Origin: Sulfitobacter indolifex
GTDB lineage: Bacteria > Pseudomonadota > Alphaproteobacteria > Rhodobacterales > Rhodobacteraceae
Assembly (NCBI RefSeq): GCF_022788655.1
Contig: NZ_CP084951.1
Coordinates: 3,207,524 to 3,271,523 of the forward strand
Length of the DNA: 64,000 bases
Reading direction: 5' to 3'
Shown: positions 8,386 through 16,879 of the stretch, one piece after another
How positions within the stretch are numbered: position 1 is the first letter of the stretch
Layout: each line of letters begins with the position of its first letter
Program-made: the position numbers and the translations under genes
Notes under the pieces: generated by a model
Told to the model about the DNA's origin: nothing
Databases searched by the model: none
Seen by the model: the letters and a program-made list of their open reading frames with translations, nothing else

Positions 8386-11300
8386 TTGCGGCGACCCGAA
8401 TTTATAATATTTCTCGGATGTATCGCCATCACTTTTGGGGTGTTTCTTTACAGCAGTCGCAGCAACGATGCTGCCGCCGAACGCGCTTTTGACCGCATCG
8501 CCGAAGAGAGCCTACAAAGCCTCGATACGAGAATGCACACCTATCTGCAAAGTCTCAACGGTATCGCCGCCTTCATGAAGTCCTCTGACGAGGTAACCGC
8601 CCGCGACTTTGGTCATTACGTTGACGCGCTTCAAATCGACAGTTTTTTGCCCGGGATCAATGGCATCGGCTTTGTCGCTTCGGTGGCCAGGGGAACCGAG
8701 GACGCTTTCGTCGAACAGGTCACTGCCCTTGGCATCGATGATTTCAGCATTCACCCCAACACCGGCAATGCCGAAAAGATGGTGATCCAATATATCTACC
8801 CTCAAGGGCCAAATGCAGAGGCCGTTGGCCTCGACATCAGCTTTAACGAAGACCGCCGCCGCGCCGCCCAACGTGCCCGCGAAACCGGAGAGCCGCAGTT
8901 AACCTCCCGTATCCTCTTGGTGCAGGATAAAACCCGGCAGCCGGGTTTCTTGCTGCTTCGTCCGGTTTTTGCCGCCCCCGACAACGCAGCACCGGACCCG
9001 GCGGATTTTATCGGCTGGGTCTATGCCCCTTTTGTCGGTGCAAACCTTTTGAATGGGCTGACCCCGGCGCAGGGCGCATCTTATGACATCAAAGTCTTTG
9101 ATGGGCTAACCACTGCACCGGAAAACCTGATTTTCGACAGCACCGGGCAAAGCGCCGAGGTTGGACGCCACAGCATTACCCAAACGATCGAACGCTTTGG
9201 CCGGCCTTGGACCTTGGTTCATGTCAGCACCGTAGGTTTCGACAGCGCCATGCACAGCGCCGTGCCGGAACTCCTGCTCATTTCCGGTTTGCTGCTGGCA
9301 ATTCTTTTCTTTGTGGCCTTCCGCAGCATGCGCCAGCGCAGCGCCGCACTCAGCGAACTTGCCGCCCTACGAGAACGGCAAATCGACGCCCATGAAGAAG
9401 AAAATCGTTCGCTCATTGAAAACGCCGTAACGCCTGTTTTCCTGCTCGACAGCAACGACCGCGTGCTGTTTGCCAATCAGGCCGCGCTGGTCTGCTTTGG
9501 CTATGGACGCGAGGCGCTCAAGGACATGGGTTTTGCTGATCTCGTCACCGATGTGGTCGAAGATCACGACCACGAGCAGGTCAATGCGACAGGAAAGACG
9601 TGCTTTGGCCAAGAACTGAAGCTTGATCTGCAACGCAACGATTGGACCACATACACCGGAGAGCGGCGTGTGACTGCGATTGTGCGGGATCTCACCTCAG
9701 AGCTTGCGGTGCAAGATGAACTGGCACGCAACAAAGCGCTCTATGATCTCGCACTTGAAGGCGCGCAAATTGGCGTTTTCGACATTGATTTGCGCAGCGG
9801 AAAATCCGAGGTGTCTTCGACATGGCGCCGCATCTTGGGGATGGCCGATTACGAGCGGCTTTCCGACCCGCAGGGGGAATTCCTCAAACGCGTTCATCCC
9901 GATGACCTGTCCTTGCTCATTCAGACCGATCAGGCCTGTATTTCAGGACAGCAGGAACGGTCGGTGACCGAATACCGGATGAAGATCGGCACCGGAGAGT
10001 GGCGTTGGATGCGCTCTGACGCGGTGGTGACTGAGCGCGACGAAGATGGCATTGCCCTTCGGATGGTCGGCACCCAGACCGATGTGACCGATATCGTTCA
10101 CGCGCGGAATGCGCTTGAAACCAGCGAGCGACGTTTTCGTCAGGTGCTTGCTGCAGCGCCAGTTGGCATGGCGATTCTGGGCGATGGCGGCGTTTTCAAC
10201 AGCGTCAATAGCGCGCTGTGTAGCCTCTGTGGCTACAGCGAAGACGAGTTGCTATCGAACACCAAACTTGACGACATGATGCCCGAGGACGACCTGAACA
10301 AGCTCTACGCAGAGGTCCGGGGGCTGGTCAAATCGCGCAGTTCGCAGAACTATCAAGCCGAATACCGCATCACGCATAAGCAAGGCTTTGAACGCTGGGG
10401 CTTGTTCAATGTCTCGTGGACCTTCGACAAAAACACCCGCGGCTATGTCTTTATCGTGCAGATCAACGACATCACGGATCAAAAGAAGCTTGAGCAGATC
10501 AAAAGTGAGTTTGTCTCTACTGTCAGCCATGAGTTGCGCACGCCATTGACCTCGATCAAAGGGGCGTTGGGGCTGATCGACACCACGGACAACACCCGCC
10601 TGCTGCCCGCCCATATTCGTCTGATCGACATCGCGCGCAGCAATGCCGACCGGCTGTCGCATATCGTGAATGATATCCTTGATCTTGAGAAAATCTCTTC
10701 CGGTGAAGTGATGTTTGATTTCCATGATGCTGATCTGAGCAGCGTCATCAGAGATTCCGTGAACGAGATGTCGCCCTTTGCGACTACCCACAACAACACC
10801 TTAGGCGTGCAACTGCCTGACGCCCCGCTGATGGTCCGTGTCGACGAAAGCCGCACCCGGCAGGTTCTGGCCAACTTGATTTCGAATGCTTGCAAATATT
10901 CCGACGCAAAGTCCGAGGTGCAGATCCGTGCTGAACAGTTGGGCGATCGCGCAATCGTCTTTATCCAAAACACCGGCCCCGGCGTGCCCGAAAATTTCCG
11001 CCCGCGGATCTTTCAAGCTTTCTCTCAGGCGGATGGGTCAGACACCCGCGCCAAGGGCGGCACCGGGCTGGGCCTGAACATTACCCGGCAGATCATCAAA
11101 CGTCAGGGCGGCACCATCGGCTTTGAAAGCATTCCGAATGGCGTCACCGTTTTTTGGTTCACCTGCCCAATCGCCGAGGCCGAGACCACACAGGCCCCGG
11201 CCCTACCGGATGCAGAAATTGGCGAGCGGAATGCAAAGCTGCGGGTCCTACACATCGAAGACGATCTGGACTTTGCCGAGGTGATCCGCACCGGGCTGGA

Positions 11301-11586
11301 CAGTGTTGCAGATGTGACCAATGTCACCAACCTTGCGCAGGCGCGGCAACTGATCGGCCAAGACGAGCTTGATGTTGTGATCCTTGACTGGTCCTTGCCT
11401 GACGGGGATGCGCGAACCTTGCTGGGGGACATCACCCGGCTACATCCCACCGCCAAGATTATCAGCCTCTCTGCTGACAACAATCGCGAGCCTGACCCGC
11501 GTGTGGGGATAAACCTTATCAAATCACGGAGTGGGATCAGCTCGGTGGTGAATTCGATTACTGGAGCCACCGCACGCGCGTCTTAG
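8386..11586 (+). CDS. CHASE-PAS hybrid sensor histidine kinase with C-terminal receiver
   Basis: A 1066-residue membrane-bound hybrid kinase. Order: membrane helix about 5-23; periplasmic CHASE-type sensor about 60-220; second helix about 293-313; three PAS segments, about 345-420, 450-570 and 580-705; HisKA with the phospho-acceptor His715 in SHELRTPLTS; HATPase with NLISNACKYS, GPGVPE and GTGLGLNI; and a receiver, about 950-1060, with Asp1001 in VVILDWSLPDGD. CHASE domains bind small extracellular ligands (cytokinin-like molecules, peptides or others); none can be named. The start is TTG with AAGGTTAAGG upstream. It is followed on the same strand by a second kinase and a receiver. The receiver appears intact. 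Confidence 0.9.
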   Translation: MRRPEFIIFLGCIAITFGVFLYSSRSNDAAAERAFDRIAEESLQSLDTRMHTYLQSLNGIAAFMKSSDEVTARDFGHYVDALQIDSFLPGINGIGFVASVARGTEDAFVEQVTALGIDDFSIHPNTGNAEKMVIQYIYPQGPNAEAVGLDISFNEDRRRAAQRARETGEPQLTSRILLVQDKTRQPGFLLLRPVFAAPDNAAPDPADFIGWVYAPFVGANLLNGLTPAQGASYDIKVFDGLTTAPENLIFDSTGQSAEVGRHSITQTIERFGRPWTLVHVSTVGFDSAMHSAVPELLLISGLLLAILFFVAFRSMRQRSAALSELAALRERQIDAHEEENRSLIENAVTPVFLLDSNDRVLFANQAALVCFGYGREALKDMGFADLVTDVVEDHDHEQVNATGKTCFGQELKLDLQRNDWTTYTGERRVTAIVRDLTSELAVQDELARNKALYDLALEGAQIGVFDIDLRSGKSEVSSTWRRILGMADYERLSDPQGEFLKRVHPDDLSLLIQTDQACISGQQERSVTEYRMKIGTGEWRWMRSDAVVTERDEDGIALRMVGTQTDVTDIVHARNALETSERRFRQVLAAAPVGMAILGDGGVFNSVNSALCSLCGYSEDELLSNTKLDDMMPEDDLNKLYAEVRGLVKSRSSQNYQAEYRITHKQGFERWGLFNVSWTFDKNTRGYVFIVQINDITDQKKLEQIKSEFVSTVSHELRTPLTSIKGALGLIDTTDNTRLLPAHIRLIDIARSNADRLSHIVNDILDLEKISSGEVMFDFHDADLSSVIRDSVNEMSPFATTHNNTLGVQLPDAPLMVRVDESRTRQVLANLISNACKYSDAKSEVQIRAEQLGDRAIVFIQNTGPGVPENFRPRIFQAFSQADGSDTRAKGGTGLGLNITRQIIKRQGGTIGFESIPNGVTVFWFTCPIAEAETTQAPALPDAEIGERNAKLRVLHIEDDLDFAEVIRTGLDSVADVTNVTNLAQARQLIGQDELDVVILDWSLPDGDARTLLGDITRLHPTAKIISLSADNNREPDPRVGINLIKSRSGISSVVNSITGATARAS

Positions 11587-11727
11587 TACAACAAGTACCT
11601 CAGAGAAGTGACGCTAAAGTGCGACATGCCATATTATTGCCAACTTGGCTTGGCATTCTGATTAAACTAAAATTTACAAGTTATGCTACGAGCTACAGCA
11701 AGGCCGTTTCTGGGCGAGGATTTACGA

Positions 11728-13371
11728 GTGTCGTCAAAGTTAATTAACAAACGTACCGCCGCCACTTTTTTTCTGGGCACTGCCATTTCCGGCAGCTGGT
11801 ACACCGCAACTTCTGCACTTCTGACCGGGGAAATTATTCCTGTGGTTGGCGCGATCGTTCTGGCGGGGCTAACCCCTTTTGGGGTGAACGCACTGCGACC
11901 GGGGGGCGATGACTCGCTGGACAATCACGATATGGCACAAAGGCTTAGAGCCTTTGACAGCCATGCTATCGTGAACATTCTCGATACTTGCGGAGTTCTA
12001 AAACAAGTCAACGACCGCTTTATCGAACTGACGGGCTACACCCGCGACCAACTGATAGGTCAGCCTGTTTCGATGCTCTACAATGAACGATCTCGCGAAC
12101 TTGCTTCAGAAATGCGGGCTGCTTTGAAGCAGGGCAAGACATGGCAGGGCGAAACCCCACTGCGCTGTGCCGACGGCCGCGTTATTCAAACGCAATGCAC
12201 TGTTATGCCGCTCTTTAACAAAAGCGGGGATTGGACTGGGTCAATTTCAGCCCGCACAGATGTAACCCACGCCAATGAGCTTTTGGCCGAGCGAGACACA
12301 GCTGAGACGCTATATGAGTTGCGCGATGACATTTGGATCGTCGACGCCGAAACGCACCGCTTTAGCTATATGAACCGTGTCGCAATGAGCCGTACAGGCT
12401 GGCGCACCGAACCATATTCAGAACGCACGCTTGACGACCTTGCCGAAAAAAGCGGCAGCCACGCCATTTTGGAGGCGTGTCAGTCACTGGCCGCCTCGGG
12501 CAAAGTAATGGCCCAGTTCGACACGGAAATGTTTGGCAATCACTTTCAGGTAACAGTCAAACTGCTGCCCATCGGCGGCAAGGCGGGGCGCTTCCTGATC
12601 ATGCTTAACGACATTTCCGACATCATCGGTGAAGAGCGGATGAAGTCCGAGTTCATCTCGATGGTAAGCCACGAGCTGCGCTCGCCGCTCACCTCAATCA
12701 AAGGATCGATGGGGCTGCTTTTGTCGCGCGCAGCGGGCGAACTGCCCAGCAAAGCGCGCGCTCTGCTGGAGATTTCGCACCGCAATGCCGACCGTTTGGT
12801 ACTGATCATCAATGACATTCTTGACCTTGAGAAAATCTCGACGGGGCAACTAGAATTTAACCTAGAAGAAACCGATATCGCTGAACTTCTTCGGGAAACA
12901 AGTGCTGCCAATTCCTCGCTTGAACAGCGCCATGGTGTGCGCATTCAGGTTGAAAACACGGACACCCCGATGCAAGTCACCACAGATCCAAACCGGGTTA
13001 TTCAAGTGCTGACAAACTTCCTGTCCAACGCGGCCAAATTCTCGAAACCTGGGGAGCGGATCACCATTCGTGCCGAAGAGAATGACCACGAGCTGCGCAT
13101 CTCCGTATCAGATCGCGGCCAGGGCATTCCGGCGTCTGAAGAACATAAAGTGTTCCAGCGTTTCGCCGATCTGTCCAACTCCAAACGTGCTGAAAAAGGC
13201 GGCACCGGCCTTGGCCTTAGCGTCTGCAAGGCCATTGTCGAGAACCTTGGCGGTAAAATAGGTTTTGACAGCCGCGAGGGATTTGGTACGACATTTTACT
13301 TTACCCTGCCGAAGAAAAATTCTCAGGTAGCGGCAGAGGAAACGGCTTCGTTGCTACGTGAAGCCTCCTAG
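11728..13371 (+). CDS. Membrane PAS-domain sensor histidine kinase
   Basis: A 547-residue kinase with two N-terminal hydrophobic segments (about residues 9-29 and 33-52) forming a short membrane anchor, and PAS segments about 75-190 and 195-290. HisKA follows with His315 in SHELRSPLTS and HATPase with NFLSNAAKFS, DRGQGIPAS and GTGLGLSV. It resembles the CHASE kinase just upstream in its kinase core but lacks a receiver. I chose GTG at 11728 because GAGGA lies 8 bases ahead; the frame also has an ATG at 11683 without a ribosome site. A CheY-like receiver begins 12 bases after the stop and is its likely partner. Confidence 0.88.
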   Translation: MSSKLINKRTAATFFLGTAISGSWYTATSALLTGEIIPVVGAIVLAGLTPFGVNALRPGGDDSLDNHDMAQRLRAFDSHAIVNILDTCGVLKQVNDRFIELTGYTRDQLIGQPVSMLYNERSRELASEMRAALKQGKTWQGETPLRCADGRVIQTQCTVMPLFNKSGDWTGSISARTDVTHANELLAERDTAETLYELRDDIWIVDAETHRFSYMNRVAMSRTGWRTEPYSERTLDDLAEKSGSHAILEACQSLAASGKVMAQFDTEMFGNHFQVTVKLLPIGGKAGRFLIMLNDISDIIGEERMKSEFISMVSHELRSPLTSIKGSMGLLLSRAAGELPSKARALLEISHRNADRLVLIINDILDLEKISTGQLEFNLEETDIAELLRETSAANSSLEQRHGVRIQVENTDTPMQVTTDPNRVIQVLTNFLSNAAKFSKPGERITIRAEENDHELRISVSDRGQGIPASEEHKVFQRFADLSNSKRAEKGGTGLGLSVCKAIVENLGGKIGFDSREGFGTTFYFTLPKKNSQVAAEETASLLREAS

Positions 13372-13383
13372 AGAGAGTATGGA

Positions 13384-13755
13384 ATGATCAAACTGCTGCA
13401 CGTCGAGGATGACGCGGATATTCGGGAAATCGCGCTGATGGCGCTTGAGCTAAGCGGCGATTTCGATGTCGTCCAATGTGAGACCGGAGAAGCGGCGCTG
13501 AAACAGGTTCAGTCCTACACGCCCGATGTTATCCTGCTCGACATGATGATGCCGGGCATGACAGGTCGCCAGACCCTGGAAAAGATGCGTGAAATGGACA
13601 GCCTGCGCGACGTGCCGGCGATCTTTATGACCGCACGCGCCCAACATAACGAGATTGAAGAGCTGCGCGATCTGGGGGCGGCTGATGTGATCAGCAAACC
13701 GTTTGACCCCATTGCCTTGGCCGATCAGGTCAAAGCAGCAATGCAGGCCGCATAG
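13384..13755 (+). CDS. Single-domain response regulator (CheY-like)
   Basis: A 123-residue receiver without an output domain. The acidic pair is in HVEDDADI, the phosphorylation site is Asp53 in VILLDMMMPGM, the switch Thr is in FMTARA, and the Lys is in VISKPFDP. Such stand-alone receivers shuttle phosphate to Hpt proteins or bind partner proteins. It begins 12 nt after the membrane kinase and is convergent with the Hpt gene, so kinase, receiver and Hpt are all present for a phosphorelay. Confidence 0.93.
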   Translation: MIKLLHVEDDADIREIALMALELSGDFDVVQCETGEAALKQVQSYTPDVILLDMMMPGMTGRQTLEKMREMDSLRDVPAIFMTARAQHNEIEELRDLGAADVISKPFDPIALADQVKAAMQAA

Positions 13756-13846
13756 GCCAGCGTTCCGTCAGTTTGCCCATCGGGCGACATCGGTATGAAC
13801 TTGACTGAGTGGGGGGCGTGCCAAGCAAGGCACGGCTGCCACGCCA

Positions 13847-14206
13847 TTAAGCGTGCGCGTCGATTTCCTGACGGCACTGTGCAACGAACCCGTCCAGTTC
13901 CGAGATGATTTCGATGGGGCATTCCGCACGATTGGCACTTGGACCGGCCAAATGTTCGACAATCTGCGTTTCACAGTTGCGCGCCATACGGCCCAGCTCT
14001 TCGAACCCCAGTGATCCAGCGCTGCCCGCGATCTGGTGCAGAATAGCCTGCGCGCTCGCTAGATTGCCTTTGATCTCTTCCACGGTCGTTGCGTCCCACG
14101 CGGCCAGACCATGGCTTGCGATCTGTGTCTGACGCTCGGCCAGCATATCGACAAAGCGCTTGCGAATGCGCTCAATGCCGGGAAGTTCAGCTAACATTTT
14201 AGTCAT
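13847..14206 (-). CDS. Hpt-domain phosphotransfer protein
   Basis: A 119-residue helical protein. The phosphotransfer helix reads AQAILHQIAGSAGSLGFEELG, with His57 in the place of the phosphorylated histidine. Usual Hpt domains carry a Lys three positions after the His (HxxKG); here it is Ala (HQIAG), as in some functional Hpt proteins, so activity should not be assumed or denied. The ATG overlaps the stop of the upstream receiver/GGDEF-like gene by ATGA, indicating translational coupling. Context: the shuttle between the hybrid kinases and the two receivers of this island. Confidence 0.85.
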   Translation of the reverse strand: MTKMLAELPGIERIRKRFVDMLAERQTQIASHGLAAWDATTVEEIKGNLASAQAILHQIAGSAGSLGFEELGRMARNCETQIVEHLAGPSANRAECPIEIISELDGFVAQCRQEIDAHA

Positions 14207-15177
14207 GCCTGTTGATCATTCTGCCAAAAGTCATTGAGCGATCTCGTATGCGCCACACTGGCGGACTCTGCACTTGCATGAGCCTGCGCCAGCGCGTCCA
14301 TGACGGAGTTGCCACTTTTCCAAATCAGCCGAACAGCTTCGCCCGCACTGACGCGTGGATAAACACGCTCGCCATAATTGTCGAACAATTCGGTCTGAGA
14401 CAACTCAAAGTTCACCGCATCCATCAACCCACCCATATTCGGACGCCATCCGCTTTCCGTGACGCAGACGAATGTACCGTTGCCCGCGTAGGACATCAGC
14501 ACCTGATGGTCCACAAGCGTATCCGACAAAATCTCAGCCACGTCTGACACAAGGCTATAAAACTCGAACGACGTCATCGTCGCGTGGAAAGCGTCAACTT
14601 CGCGAATGGCAAAGGCAAAGGCGGTAGAGCCGAACAGCGCGCTGCGCGACAGCTGTGCGACGTAGTTCTCCATCGCGGTGTAGTCGATGACATTGTCCAC
14701 GTCGTAGATCGGGACCGGCTCAAACAACTCCATGTGCGTGGCTTGATCGGCCACGGTCTTGGCCGCAAAGATTTTCTTGGTCCGCTGCTGGCGTTCCTTC
14801 ACCATGCCTTCGACCAGACCGATGCGGGATTTAAGCTCCGCAATCTCAAACGGCTTGGTCACATAGTCGGTGGCCCCGGCAGCAAAGGCCCCGTCGATAT
14901 AGCGTTTATCGGACATCGCGGTGAGCATCAGGATCGGCGTATCCGCATGGCGCGAGGAGTTGCGGATGTGTTGGGCCAGTTCGATCCCATCCATGCCCGG
15001 CATCTGAATATCAAGCATAAAGCAGTCAACTGGGCCAAGGTTCGGGTCCCCCAGCATATCAACCGCGTGCAGAGCCGACGGGGCGGTCGTCAGTTCATGC
15101 GCGCCGATGATCTCTACAAATTGCCCAAGCAATTCGAGGATAATCGGATCGTCATCCACCGCCAAAATTCTCATCAC
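14203..15177 (-). CDS. Response regulator with C-terminal degenerate GGDEF-like domain
   Basis: A 324-residue protein: receiver about 1-125 with Asp56 in CFMLDIQMPGMDG, DDDP acid pocket, Thr in MLTAMSD and Lys in YVTKPFEI; a linker rich in Lys/Arg/Gln about 130-160; then about 170-310 a fold that resembles a GGDEF domain. In that region AFAIREVDAFHATM stands where diguanylate cyclases have the metal-binding helix, and MSYAGNGTFV stands where GG(D/E)EF would be. Key catalytic residues are therefore absent, so cyclase activity is unlikely; it may be a binding or dimerising output. The assignment of the C-terminal half is by my own pattern reading and is moderate. Confidence 0.8.
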   Translation of the reverse strand: MMRILAVDDDPIILELLGQFVEIIGAHELTTAPSALHAVDMLGDPNLGPVDCFMLDIQMPGMDGIELAQHIRNSSRHADTPILMLTAMSDKRYIDGAFAAGATDYVTKPFEIAELKSRIGLVEGMVKERQQRTKKIFAAKTVADQATHMELFEPVPIYDVDNVIDYTAMENYVAQLSRSALFGSTAFAFAIREVDAFHATMTSFEFYSLVSDVAEILSDTLVDHQVLMSYAGNGTFVCVTESGWRPNMGGLMDAVNFELSQTELFDNYGERVYPRVSAGEAVRLIWKSGNSVMDALAQAHASAESASVAHTRSLNDFWQNDQQA

Positions 15178-15413
15178 ATCTCTCCACAGATAAATTCTTT
15201 CGCCCTCAAACTGGACGGGCCGCCGCTTGCTGCTAATTTCCCTGTTAAGTGTGGCCTAATTTGGGCGAATTTTTAGTAAATAGGCGACAAACCGGGGCAC
15301 TGTTTCCGTTTTTGGGCCGATTCACCCCGCAGAACGGCCGCCTCAACTGATTATTCATTCTTCGTCGGTCTTACGGGTCGCTTGGCTCTCATATGCGAAT
15401 CCCTAAACGAAAG

Positions 15414-15437
15414 CGGCCCGACGTTTCCGCCGGGCCG
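15414..15437 (-). terminator. Terminator after doeD
   Basis: Stem CGGCCCG/CGGGCCG with a 10-nt loop, about 25 bases beyond the doeD stop on the minus strand, followed on that strand by CTTTCGTTT. It is a likely intrinsic terminator of asnC-doeC-doeD. Confidence 0.7.
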
Positions 15438-15461
15438 TTCTCGTCTCTGCGTCTTGAGGAT

Positions 15462-16832
15462 TTAGCCCAAGCTTGCCTTGATCGCGTCGGCAGTGACCCC
15501 CACGACCTTATCCGCTTCTTCGCGGGTCAGGCAGAAGGGTGGCGCAAAGCCGATGATGTCGCCTTGGGGCATGGCGCGGGCAATGACGCCAGCCTTGAGC
15601 ATATCGCCCACGATGGTCGGCACCACTTTGCGCGATGGATCAAACTGCGTGCGGCCTTCACGGTCCTCGACCAGTTCAACAGCACAAAGCATGCCTTCGC
15701 CGCGAATGTCGCCCACTTTAGGATGATCGCCCAATGCGGCCTTCATCTGCGCATTCAGATAACCGCCCACGTCGGAGGCATTCTCGATCAACTTCAGATC
15801 GTCGATCAGTTTGAGGTTCGCGATCCCCGCAGCCGCGCCGATGGGGTGGGCCGAATAGGTCCAGCCGTGGCCGATGGGGCCATTCTCATCGGTGCCCTGC
15901 TCCAGCACCTTCCACATCTTATCGCCGACGATGGAGCCCGACAGCGGCGCATAGGCCGAGGTCAGCCCCTTGGCGATGGTGATCAGATCAGGCTTCATGC
16001 CGTAATGGTCAGAGCCGAACATCGACCCCAAGCGGCCAAAGCCGGTGACGACCTCATCTGCGACCAGCAGAATGTCGTGCTTGTTCAGCACCTCTTGCAC
16101 GGCGGCCCAATAACCTTCGGGCGGCGGCACGATGCCCCCGGTGCCCAGGACCGGCTCACCGATGAAGGCGGCGATGGTGTCGGCGCCCTCACGCTCGATC
16201 AGCGCTTCCAATTCACCCACGAGATGCGCGGTGAACGCTGCTTCGCTCATATCGGCGTCGGGGCGGCGATAGTAATAGGGCGCGTCGGTGTGCACGACCT
16301 GTGCCAGCGGCAGGTCGAACTTCTTGTGGAAGAGCTCTAGCCCCGTCAGCGAGCCCGTCACCAGACCAGACCCATGATAGCCACGCCAGCGCGAGATGAT
16401 CTTTTTCTTCTCAGGACGGCCAAGGATGTTGTTGTAGTACCAGATCAGCTTAACGTTGGTCTCATTCGCGTCCGACCCGCCAAGGCCGAAATAGACCTTG
16501 CTCATGCCTTCGGGCGCGCGGTCGAGGATCATCTTGCTGAGCGTGATGCTCGCCTCGGTGCCATGACCGACATAGGAGTGGTAATAGGCCAGCTCATGCG
16601 CCTGCTCGGCAATCGCCTCGGCGATCTCAGTCCGGCCATAGCCGACGTTGACGCAGTAGAGTCCGGCAAAGGCATCTAGAAACTGATTGCCGTCGCGGTC
16701 GGTGATATGGCTGCCCTTGGCGGTCTTGATCACACGGGTCGGGCTTTCGCCGCGCGCGTGCTGCGCCAGATGGGTGGAGGGGTGAAAGAAATTTTCACGG
16801 TCCCATTGTTCGAGCATATCGTTCTTCAGCAT
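15462..16832 (-). CDS. doeD: Diaminobutyrate aminotransferase of ectoine degradation (class III)
   Basis: A 456-residue PLP aminotransferase, called DoeD or Atf. In ectoine catabolism it converts L-2,4-diaminobutyrate to L-aspartate semialdehyde. Class III features: YVGHGTEAS region, WRGYHGSG, the cofactor Asp in LLVADEVVTGFGRLG, and Lys288 in ITIAKGLTSAYAPL that forms the Schiff base. By sequence alone it resembles many omega-amino-acid:pyruvate transaminases; the DoeD call rests on position after asnC and doeC and opposite enuR-ueh-eut. It follows doeC by 47 nt with GGGAAG before its ATG. A terminator-like hairpin follows the stop. Confidence 0.87.
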   Translation of the reverse strand: MLKNDMLEQWDRENFFHPSTHLAQHARGESPTRVIKTAKGSHITDRDGNQFLDAFAGLYCVNVGYGRTEIAEAIAEQAHELAYYHSYVGHGTEASITLSKMILDRAPEGMSKVYFGLGGSDANETNVKLIWYYNNILGRPEKKKIISRWRGYHGSGLVTGSLTGLELFHKKFDLPLAQVVHTDAPYYYRRPDADMSEAAFTAHLVGELEALIEREGADTIAAFIGEPVLGTGGIVPPPEGYWAAVQEVLNKHDILLVADEVVTGFGRLGSMFGSDHYGMKPDLITIAKGLTSAYAPLSGSIVGDKMWKVLEQGTDENGPIGHGWTYSAHPIGAAAGIANLKLIDDLKLIENASDVGGYLNAQMKAALGDHPKVGDIRGEGMLCAVELVEDREGRTQFDPSRKVVPTIVGDMLKAGVIARAMPQGDIIGFAPPFCLTREEADKVVGVTADAIKASLG

Positions 16833-16879
16833 TGGTCTTCCCTTTCTATCGACGCGCCTTTGCGCCGTATTCTTAAATC

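Noticed and set aside
15393..16340. Long plus-strand open frame of 315 codons
   Set aside because: It lies opposite doeD; the protein is His/Arg/Gly-rich without motifs, typical of antisense frames in GC-rich DNA.
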